Assembly: GCF_902726545.1 (NCBI RefSeq)
Contig: NZ_CACVAD010000012.1
Span: forward strand, 1 to 64,000
Direction of reading: 5' to 3'
From: Yersinia artesiana
GTDB lineage: Bacteria; Pseudomonadota; Gammaproteobacteria; Enterobacterales; Enterobacteriaceae
DNA length: 64,000 nucleotides
The notes beneath the pieces were generated by a model. The model saw only the letters and a program-made list of their open reading frames with translations, had not been told where the DNA came from and made no database searches. This document shows positions 57,195-64,000 of the stretch, piece after piece. Position 1 is the stretch's first letter. Each line of letters begins with the position of its first letter. A program made the translations under genes and the position numbers.

Positions 57195-58190
57195 TTAATT
57201 GAAAATTGTTTGCGTAATAAAATGCGTGACAGCGCTAATGCCGGCCCGAGGCGAAATTTGATTGTGTTGCAGCAGGGCTTCCATTTGCTGATAGTGCTGG
57301 TGGATATCGGGGCGGGAAAACAGCGCGGCCAGCGCATTTACTTCGATTTGGTGGCGAACCCAATCGACATTCTGTTGCTGACGTAAGGTTGCCAACTGCC
57401 CGCTTTGGGTCATCACCGGCCAAAAGGTCTGAATTGCTTGCCAAACCTCGCGAATTCCCCGTTTTTCCAGCGCGCTACAGCTCAGCACGCGGGGTTGCCA
57501 TGCCGGGTATTTTCGGCGGATGATATTCAGTGCGCGCTGATACATATGGCGGGCAATATCGACATTGATATGATTCTCGCCATCATCTTTATTGATGACG
57601 ATAAAATCAGCCATTTCCATAATGCCTTTCTTGATACCTTGCAGGTCATCACCGGCTCCGGCAATTTGCAGTGAGAGAAAGCAGTCCACCATCGCGGCGA
57701 CTTCAGTTTCTGATTGCCCAACCCCGACGGTTTCAACAATAACGATGTCATAACCCGCTGCTTCACAAAGTAAAATCAGTTCGCGGGTACTCTGACTGAT
57801 ACCGCCAAGATGCCCCCTGGAGGGGACAGGCCGGACAAACGCATGCTCGGCGCGTGATAAATTCAGCATGCGGGTTTTGTCCCCCAAAATGCTGCCGCCG
57901 CTGACCGGGCTGCTGGGGTCGACCGCAATCACCGCCACTTTGTGGCCTTGTGCTAACAACTCTTCCCCTAACGCTTCAAGAAAGGTGCTTTTGCCCGCTC
58001 CCGGAGTGCCGGTGACGCCAAGCCGTTTGGCTTGCCCGGTGTAGGGCATAATGCTGTCCAGTAACCGGGCGCTTAATACTTGATGTTGGGACAGGGTGCT
58101 TTCTGCCAGTGTCATGGCTTGCGCCAGTGCAGCCCGCTCCCCTCGGCGTAAACGCTGGATGTAATCATCCAGATTGTCAGCGTTAATCAT
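57195..58190 (-). CDS. argK: MeaB-type G-protein chaperone of methylmalonyl-CoA mutase (ArgK/YgfD)
   Basis: This GTPase protects and reactivates the B12-dependent mutase ScpA. The 331-residue protein has a P-loop GTPGAGKST (about residue 57), the switch region [19 protein letters not shown], the DxxG-equivalent [11 protein letters not shown] and the NKDD guanine-specificity motif. The name ArgK reflects an older link to arginine transport. The ATG at 58190 overlaps the scpA stop by eight bases and gives the E. coli length; a GTG three codons earlier is not needed. Confidence 0.93.
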   Translation of the reverse strand: MINADNLDDYIQRLRRGERAALAQAMTLAESTLSQHQVLSARLLDSIMPYTGQAKRLGVTGTPGAGKSTFLEALGEELLAQGHKVAVIAVDPSSPVSGGSILGDKTRMLNLSRAEHAFVRPVPSRGHLGGISQSTRELILLCEAAGYDIVIVETVGVGQSETEVAAMVDCFLSLQIAGAGDDLQGIKKGIMEMADFIVINKDDGENHINVDIARHMYQRALNIIRRKYPAWQPRVLSCSALEKRGIREVWQAIQTFWPVMTQSGQLATLRQQQNVDWVRHQIEVNALAALFSRPDIHQHYQQMEALLQHNQISPRAGISAVTHFITQTIFN

Positions 58191-60327
58191 GATGGGCACT
58201 GATCAGTTGCAAGACATCACGCACGCTGGCTAACATCGGGGTGCCCGGCCCATAAATAGCGGCAACACCGCGCTCACGTAAAAAGGCGTAGTCTTGTGGG
58301 GGAATAACACCGCCGGCGACCACACAGATATCCTGACGATTGTATTGGCGTAATGCCTCGACCAATTCAGGGATCAAGGTTTTATGACCGGCTGCCAGTG
58401 ATGACGCACCGATGACATGGACATCATTTTCAACGGCCAGCCGGGCGATCTCTTCCGGTGTGGAGAACATAGGGCTAAGGTCGACATCAAAGCCAAGATC
58501 AGAATAGGCACTGGCAATCACTTTCGCGCCACGGTCGTGACCATCCTGACCCATCTTGGCAATCAGAATTCTTGGATGCCGGCCATTTTGTTCAAGGAAG
58601 TGCTGAGTTTGTGCGAGAATTTGATCAAACTCTTGTGCATCGTTTTCATTTTGATGATAACTGTGGGCAATCACCCCAGTTACGCATTCGCTTGGCACCA
58701 GATAGCGGTCAAACTCAGTTTCCATGGCATCTGAAATTTCCCCTAATGTTGCCCGTAATCGTGCAGCTTGCACCGCCGCTTCCAACAGGTTTTCATTATG
58801 CCCGGCGGCATGGCGCAATTGTGCTAATGCCTGCTGTACCGCCGCATTGTCACGACGGGCGCGGATATCTTTCAACTGAGCAATTTGTTCATTGCGCACT
58901 TTGACGTTGTCGATTTCCAACACCGGCGTTTCCGCTTCTTGCTCTAGCTTGTATTTATTCACCCCGACAATAACGCGCTTGCCTTGATCAATCAGTGATT
59001 GCTCTCCGGCGGAGGCTTCTTCAATCATGCGTTTGGGCAGCCCGACCTCAATGGCTTTGGCCATTCCACCCACATCATCAATTTGTTGAATGATTTTGCG
59101 CGCTTGTTTGACCATTTGATCAGTCAGTGACTCGACAAAATATGAGCCTGCTAATGGGTCAATGGTGCGGCAAATTTCTGACTCTTCTTGAATGATAATT
59201 TGCGTGTTACGCGCAATTCGCGCTGAGAAATCAGTGGGTAAGCCGAGGGCTTCATCAAAAGCGTTGGTATGCAAAGATTGGGTGCCGCCGAGGGTTGCTC
59301 CCAACGCTTCAATGGTGGTGCGAATGATATTGTTGTAAGGGTCTTGCTCGGTCAGACTCCAGCCTGATGTCTGGCAATGGGTGCGTAGCGCCAAAGATTT
59401 AGGGTCAGTGGCACCAAATTGGCTCACAGCTTCACTCCAGAGGTAGCGAGCCGCCCGCAACATGGCAATATTCATAAACAAATCCATGCCGATGCCGAAG
59501 AAGAAGGAGAGGCGCGGGGCAAAGTCATCAATATTTAAACCGGCTTTCAGCGCGGCTTTGATGTATTCAATGCCATCGGCGATAGTAAAAGCCACTTGCT
59601 GTACACAGTTAGCCCCGGCTTCCCCCATGTGGTAGCCACTGATACTAATGGTGTTAAAGCGCGGCATATTGTGCGAACTCCAGGCAATAATGTCTGAAAT
59701 AATGCGCATGGAGGGTTTGGGCGGGTAAATATAGGTATTGCGGCACAAATACTCTTTCAGAATATCGTTTTGAATAGTACCGGTCAGTAGCGCCGGAGCC
59801 ACGCCTTGTTCTTCAGCGGCGACAATGTAAAACGCCATAATGGGCAGCACTGCGCCATTCATGGTCATTGAGACCGACATTTTATCCAGTGGGATTTGGT
59901 CGAATAAGACTTTCATATCTTCGACGCTATCAATTGCTACTCCTGCTTTCCCGACATCACCCGCAACGCGTGGGTTGTCGGAGTCGTAACCGCGGTGGGT
60001 AGCCAGGTCAAAGGCAACTGACAGCCCTTTTTGCCCCGCCGCCAGATTTCTGCGATAAAAGGCATTTGACTCTTTAGCGGTTGAAAAACCAGCATATTGG
60101 CGAATGGTCCAGGGTTGCGCTGCATACATTGTGGCCCTTGGCCCTCTGACATAAGGTGCCATGCCGGGCAGAGAGCCAGTGACTTCTAACCCAGCAAGGT
60201 CACTGGCGGTATACAGCGGTTTGACCGCAATACCTTCCGCTGTGTTAGTGATCAGGTCTTCGATATTTTTTCCTCGCCGGTTGAGTTCTTTATTAGCAAG
60301 GTTTTCCCATTCGCGGATATCTACCAT
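58183..60327 (-). CDS. scpA: Methylmalonyl-CoA mutase ScpA (Sbm), cobalamin-dependent
   Basis: ScpA interconverts succinyl-CoA and (R)-methylmalonyl-CoA using adenosylcobalamin. The 714-residue protein, exactly the E. coli length, has the TIM-barrel substrate domain ([19 protein letters not shown] near residue 82 and [18 protein letters not shown] centrally). The C-terminal B12-binding domain carries the DGHDRG motif (DxHxxG, about residue 593) whose His coordinates cobalt. It is the first gene of the operon. The start at 60327 matches the E. coli N-terminus; an upstream in-frame extension of eight residues is possible. Confidence 0.95.
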   Translation of the reverse strand: MVDIREWENLANKELNRRGKNIEDLITNTAEGIAVKPLYTASDLAGLEVTGSLPGMAPYVRGPRATMYAAQPWTIRQYAGFSTAKESNAFYRRNLAAGQKGLSVAFDLATHRGYDSDNPRVAGDVGKAGVAIDSVEDMKVLFDQIPLDKMSVSMTMNGAVLPIMAFYIVAAEEQGVAPALLTGTIQNDILKEYLCRNTYIYPPKPSMRIISDIIAWSSHNMPRFNTISISGYHMGEAGANCVQQVAFTIADGIEYIKAALKAGLNIDDFAPRLSFFFGIGMDLFMNIAMLRAARYLWSEAVSQFGATDPKSLALRTHCQTSGWSLTEQDPYNNIIRTTIEALGATLGGTQSLHTNAFDEALGLPTDFSARIARNTQIIIQEESEICRTIDPLAGSYFVESLTDQMVKQARKIIQQIDDVGGMAKAIEVGLPKRMIEEASAGEQSLIDQGKRVIVGVNKYKLEQEAETPVLEIDNVKVRNEQIAQLKDIRARRDNAAVQQALAQLRHAAGHNENLLEAAVQAARLRATLGEISDAMETEFDRYLVPSECVTGVIAHSYHQNENDAQEFDQILAQTQHFLEQNGRHPRILIAKMGQDGHDRGAKVIASAYSDLGFDVDLSPMFSTPEEIARLAVENDVHVIGASSLAAGHKTLIPELVEALRQYNRQDICVVAGGVIPPQDYAFLRERGVAAIYGPGTPMLASVRDVLQLISAHHD

Positions 60328-60551
60328 TATATGGCTCCCAATTATTGGCAATAGAGTCCCTATTAAGGAGAGTGATATTCCCTTAATGAAGACTCTTGAT
60401 TTTATTTAAGTAAGCGCTTTTTAATGGGGATTGTCGCTGGCAAAAAAGAACAGGGTTTACGGTCATTATTAGACGGCAGGAATGCAGCTAATATGTGGTT
60501 TGGTTCATACTTTTTTAGGAAAAGTCATATATTGCGGAATGTTGGCAGCAT

Positions 60552-60592
60552 AAAAAACACCCTGCGAGTTGGATAGCCAACTATTAGGGTGC
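60552..60592 (-). terminator. Rho-independent terminator of yniA
   Basis: On the minus strand a bipartite hairpin (CACCCT/AGGGTG outside, AGTTGG/CCAACT inside) is followed by TTTTTT, 22 bases after the yniA stop. Confidence 0.85.
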
Positions 60593-60613
60593 TATTGACG
60601 GGCAACGGGCAGA

Positions 60614-61483
60614 CTAAAATTTTTCGGGATGCAGCAGTTGCTCCACCGCTTTCTGCGCATTAATCCAATGTTGTCCACCGAATAAGTTACTGCGGTTCAG
60701 TAGGTAATAAAGTTGATAAATAGGTTGGCGTTCAATAAAACCGGCAGGGAGTGGCCAGATACTCTGATAACCATCATAAATCTGTGCCGGAAGTGCAGGG
60801 TAGAGCGGCAACATGGCAAGGTCACACTCGCGATCACCCCAATAACAGGCGGGATCAAAAATAACCGGGCCATTGATACTGGCGGCGCAGTTTGCCGGCC
60901 ACAAATCGCCATGTAACAACGAAGGTTGCGGCTGGTGGCCCTGTAAACGTTCTTGAACCAGATGGGTTATATGATCGATATCGCCAAACGACATGCCTTT
61001 CTCGGCGGCTAATTGCAATTGCCAGCCGATACGTTGTTCCGCGAAAAATTGCGCCCAGCGACGTTGCCAACTATTAGGTTGTGGCGTGGTGGCTAAATCA
61101 TTATCAAAATCCAGCCCAAATTGCAGTTGTTCACTCCATTGATGTAAATGGGCTAATTGTTGCCCCAAACAATAAGCACTGTGAGCATCTAATGGTTTAA
61201 GCGGAAGATATTCGAGTAGCAAGAAACTGTATTCACGATCACTGCCCACACCATAAACTTCAGGTACCCGGACAGTTTTGCTGCGAGCTAATAGCGAGAG
61301 TTGGTCTGCCTCGGCGGTAAATATCGGTAGCATTTCACGGGTATCACATTTGACAAAAACCTCAGTTTCGCCATAGCTGAGGCGCCAGGCTTGATGAATA
61401 TCTCCGCCGGGCAGTTCGGTTCTTTCCCGAATTTCAGCCGGCCCAAGATATTCACTTAACAGACGATTCACTGCTTGCCACAT
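60614..61483 (-). CDS. yniA: Fructosamine kinase family protein YniA
   Basis: This 289-residue cytosolic kinase-like protein is of the fructosamine kinase/aminoglycoside phosphotransferase fold, implicated in deglycation. The N-lobe has GGDIHQAWRLSYGETEVFVKCD with the ATP-binding Lys. The catalytic loop is LLHGDLWPANCA (HGDxWxxN) and the metal-binding Asp lies in VIFDPACYWGDRECDLAM. It matches E. coli YniA in length and pattern. In E. coli it is beside yniB; here the scp block lies between them. Confidence 0.92.
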   Translation of the reverse strand: MWQAVNRLLSEYLGPAEIRERTELPGGDIHQAWRLSYGETEVFVKCDTREMLPIFTAEADQLSLLARSKTVRVPEVYGVGSDREYSFLLLEYLPLKPLDAHSAYCLGQQLAHLHQWSEQLQFGLDFDNDLATTPQPNSWQRRWAQFFAEQRIGWQLQLAAEKGMSFGDIDHITHLVQERLQGHQPQPSLLHGDLWPANCAASINGPVIFDPACYWGDRECDLAMLPLYPALPAQIYDGYQSIWPLPAGFIERQPIYQLYYLLNRSNLFGGQHWINAQKAVEQLLHPEKF

Positions 61484-61699
61484 GATATACCCCCTATTAG
61501 CTGCCAGTTATACCCTTCATCTTATTAAAGAGTGGTTCGCTTGCTGCTGACCTGTAATCCAATGCCCTGAATACAGAATATTAGGTTAGCTTTTTTATAG
61601 TGCATAGAACAAGAGCCTATGCACAGAGGATACCCATGCCGGATCAAATAAAAGACGGATTGTGCTCATTATTTAGGATATAGCGTAAAGCTCAATTTA

Positions 61700-62593
61700 T
61701 TATAGCAGGTTACCTTTTGGCGCGTTTTCAGCAGGTTCATCTTTAACCTTCAACTCTATTGGGTGGCCTTTGGTTGGTTTGATGAGGTTATAAATAAGCG
61801 CAATAACAAAAAACAGTGCCTGAATAATAACAATACATGGCCCCGTTGCCCCATCAATATGGAAGCTTATCAAGGTACCTAATACGCACGCCACCACTGA
61901 AACCACAGTAGCCACAACCAACATTTGATCAAAACTGCGACAAACCATAAAGGCGATAATGCCGGGTGCTATCAGCATGGCAATCACTAAAATAACCCCC
62001 ACCGCCTGTAATGAAGCCACAATAGTTAATGCCAGCAAACAGAGTAAACCATAATGTAATAACTTAACCGGTAGACCAATGACGCGGGCATGGTTTGGGT
62101 CAAAACAGTACAGCATGAAGTCTTTACGTTTTAATAGCACAACTAACAATGTGAAGCCGGCGATCCAGAGGGTTTGCTTCAATTCCGCTAGCGAAATACC
62201 CAACATATTACCGAACAAAATATGGCTCAGGTGTTGATCGGTATCCATGCGAGAAAACAGCACCAGACCGAAAGCGAACATGCCAGAGAAGACAATCCCC
62301 ATAACGGTATCTTCTTTAACCCGGCTGTTTTCTTTTAAATAGCCCGTGGCGACCGCACAAAAGATCCCTGAAACAAAAGCGCCGATAACCAATGGGATAC
62401 CGAGCCAAAAGGCCAACACTATGCCCGGTAACACCGCGTGAGAGATAGCATCTCCCATTAATGACCAACCTTTTAATACCAGATAGCAAGATAACACCGC
62501 GCACACCACACCGGTGATAATCGCGGCCACTATCGCCCGCTGCATAAAAGGGTAGGCGAAAGGTTCGCTCACCAGACTGAACAAGGTGTTCAT
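61700..62593 (-). CDS. yfeD: Iron/manganese ABC transporter permease YfeD
   Basis: YfeD is the second membrane subunit of the YfeABCD (SitABCD-type) Fe2+/Mn2+ importer, a virulence-related system in Yersinia. The 297-residue protein has eight or nine hydrophobic helices and the ABC-3 family motif LKGWSLMGDAISHAVLPGI near residue 41. The ATG overlaps the yfeC stop by four bases (ATGA), so translation is coupled. No terminator is obvious after it. Confidence 0.92.
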   Translation of the reverse strand: MNTLFSLVSEPFAYPFMQRAIVAAIITGVVCAVLSCYLVLKGWSLMGDAISHAVLPGIVLAFWLGIPLVIGAFVSGIFCAVATGYLKENSRVKEDTVMGIVFSGMFAFGLVLFSRMDTDQHLSHILFGNMLGISLAELKQTLWIAGFTLLVVLLKRKDFMLYCFDPNHARVIGLPVKLLHYGLLCLLALTIVASLQAVGVILVIAMLIAPGIIAFMVCRSFDQMLVVATVVSVVACVLGTLISFHIDGATGPCIVIIQALFFVIALIYNLIKPTKGHPIELKVKDEPAENAPKGNLL

Positions 62594-63474
62594 GCATGAT
62601 CCTCCGGGTGAGAGGCCGCAGGGTGGCGGCGCTTCTGACGCGATTGATAGCGCGTCGCCAATAAACCGTGTTTGGGGGCGAAGAAAAAGGCCAGTAGGAA
62701 CACGACGGTTTGTAAGGTGACGATAACCCCACCGGTTGCGCCATCAAGGTAGAAACTGAGGTAGGCACCAAAGGCACTGGTAAATGCGCCGATGGCAATC
62801 GCTATCACCAGCAAACGGCTGAAACGGTCAGTCAGCAAGTAGGCGGTGGCACCGGGGGTCACGACCATTGCAATCACCAGAATCGCCCCGACAGTTTGCA
62901 ACGCCGCCACTGTACAAGCACTTAATAAGGTGAAGAATAAAATCTTTAAGCGCAGTGGTGACAAGCCAATTGACATGGCATGACTTTCATCGAAAAACAC
63001 CGCCAGCAAATCTTTCCAAATCAGGCACAAAATCACAAAAGAGATCAAAATAATGATTTCTACCTGCAGCACATCTTCATCGGCGATGCCCAAAATATTG
63101 CCGAAAATAATCGACTGCACATTAACCGAGGTGGGATTGAGCGAAACAATGAGCAGCCCGACGGCAAAGAAGGTGGAGAAGATAAAGCCGATAATGGCAT
63201 CTTCACGCAAGCGGGTGATATGGCGCACTAAGGTCATTGCCAATGCGGCGAGCATACCGGTAAAGAATGCCCCGGCGGCATAGGGCAGGCCGAGGGCATA
63301 CGCGCCAGCGACGCCGGGTACCACGGAGTGAGAGAGCGCATCCCCCATCAGCGACCAGCCTTTCAGCATCAAATAAGCGGATAAGAAAGCGCAGACGGCA
63401 CCAACAATCGCGCTGACCCAAATGGCCTTGACCATGTAATTGTAGTTAAAGGGTTGCAGTAAGATTTCCAGCAT
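62590..63474 (-). CDS. yfeC: Iron/manganese ABC transporter permease YfeC
   Basis: YfeC pairs with YfeD as the membrane channel. The 294-residue protein has the ABC-3 motif LKGWSLMGDALSHSVVPGV near residue 44 and about nine helices, with a basic His/Arg-rich C-terminal tail (RQKRRHPAASHPEDHA). Its start overlaps the yfeB stop by one base (TGATG), typical of a tightly coupled operon. Confidence 0.92.
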   Translation of the reverse strand: MLEILLQPFNYNYMVKAIWVSAIVGAVCAFLSAYLMLKGWSLMGDALSHSVVPGVAGAYALGLPYAAGAFFTGMLAALAMTLVRHITRLREDAIIGFIFSTFFAVGLLIVSLNPTSVNVQSIIFGNILGIADEDVLQVEIIILISFVILCLIWKDLLAVFFDESHAMSIGLSPLRLKILFFTLLSACTVAALQTVGAILVIAMVVTPGATAYLLTDRFSRLLVIAIAIGAFTSAFGAYLSFYLDGATGGVIVTLQTVVFLLAFFFAPKHGLLATRYQSRQKRRHPAASHPEDHA

Positions 63475-64000
63475 CAGGGATTGCTCTCCTTCGACTGGCT
63501 TTGTGCCGGGGGATCATTTTTGGTATGACCATAAAATACTGCTGGGCGCTCGTCATCGGTGATAACAGTCACGGTGCGTGGATCATTATCGTCGTGCAGC
63601 GTGTTCCCCGACAGATTGATATGGCGCAGTACGCCACCAAAGGTCATTTCCAGGTTCTTTTGAGTGAAAGTCGTTTCTGTCGGGCCTGCGGCCAGTACCG
63701 TTTGATTAATCAGAATCACATGATCACAAAACTCTGGCACGCTGCCGAGGTTATGAGTGGAAACCAAAATCAGGTGACCTTCGTCGCGCAACGCTCGCAA
63801 CAAATCTATGATGGCATTTTCTGTTTTGACATCGACACCGGTAAACGGCTCATCCAGCAGCAATACAGTACCTTGCTGGGCCAGTGCTCGCGCCAGAAAC
63901 ACGCGTTTTTTCTGCCCGCCGGAAAGTTCGCCTATCTGACGTGAACGCAATGCGGTTAATCCGACCCGCTCAATGGCCTTATCGACTATGGCTTTGTCTG
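63474..64000 (-). CDS. yfeB: Iron/manganese ABC transporter ATPase YfeB (partial, cut by window edge)
   Basis: Only the C-terminal ~175 codons are in view; the reading frame is open to the window end. Visible are the ABC signature [15 protein letters not shown], Walker B ([13 protein letters not shown]) and the H-loop ([10 protein letters not shown]). The Walker A lies beyond 64000. The tail is polar and variable. yfeA, the binding protein, should follow outside the window. An apparent start at 63950 is an internal TTG and not the true start. Confidence 0.9.
   Translation of the reverse strand, partial: DKAIVDKAIERVGLTALRSRQIGELSGGQKKRVFLARALAQQGTVLLLDEPFTGVDVKTENAIIDLLRALRDEGHLILVSTHNLGSVPEFCDHVILINQTVLAAGPTETTFTQKNLEMTFGGVLRHINLSGNTLHDDNDPRTVTVITDDERPAVFYGHTKNDPPAQSQSKESNP

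Noticed and set aside
57182-57337. N-terminal extension of scpB
   Set aside because: It runs through the argK coding region in another frame and lacks family similarity; the ATG at 57181 gives the known length.

Overview
The window reads as chromosomal DNA of a Yersinia, most likely Y. enterocolitica or a close environmental relative. The basis is protein-level similarity to remembered enterobacterial proteins, the combination of a pectin-degradation regulon with a yfe-type iron/manganese transporter, and an E. coli-like gene backbone. No rRNA, tRNA, CRISPR array, integrase, transposase or prophage was seen. Functional names rest on recalled family sequences and visible motifs; no database search was possible.

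Layout. (1) 0.15-13.4 kb: a 1886-residue autotransporter with an extended signal peptide, rluF, then mostly short housekeeping or uncharacterised genes: a yebW-like gene, a DMT transporter, ynaI (MscS family), yfcF, a GNAT acetyltransferase, a two-CxxC mini zinc protein, a 35-residue yniD homologue missed by simple ORF calling, an ASCH protein and yebV. (2) 13.5-21.8 kb: a PAS-PAS-PAS-GGDEF diguanylate cyclase just downstream of a complete archaic (Csu-type) chaperone-usher pilus operon of six genes. (3) 21.8-24.3 kb: an MFS exporter and a divergent LysR regulator sharing a palindromic intergenic region. (4) 24.3-33.0 kb: conserved backbone letB-letA / msrC-proQ-prc-htpX. (5) 33.0-35.1 kb: a small accessory cluster with a lipoprotein, a 49-residue membrane protein and a collagen-like, YadA-anchored trimeric autotransporter that is frameshifted at a G6 tract, next to a divergent HTH regulator gene.

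(6) 35.1-52.2 kb: yebQ, ogl, kdgR, amiD, tcyP and ydjM, then the pectin catabolic block: kdgM (porin), togBANM (oligogalacturonide ABC importer), pelW (cytoplasmic PL2 lyase), kduD, kduI and kdgF. Five candidate KdgR operators lie in front of ogl, kdgR, kdgM, pelW-tog and between kduI and kdgF. Together these genes import unsaturated oligogalacturonides through the outer and inner membranes, cleave them in the cytoplasm, linearise the unsaturated monomer (KdgF) and convert it by KduI and KduD toward 2-keto-3-deoxygluconate. (7) 52.3-61.5 kb: hxpB, yniB, then a methylmalonyl-CoA block (scpA-argK-scpB-scpC plus a ygfI-like LysR gene), then yniA. (8) 61.7-64.0 kb: yfeD, yfeC and the 3' part of yfeB, cut by the window edge.

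The main synteny point is that tcyP, ydjM, hxpB, yniB and yniA, neighbours in E. coli K-12, are all present in order here but separated by the pectin block (between ydjM and hxpB) and the scp block (between yniB and yniA). Likewise the pilus/DGC/MFS-LysR region lies between yebV and letB, where E. coli carries rsmF.
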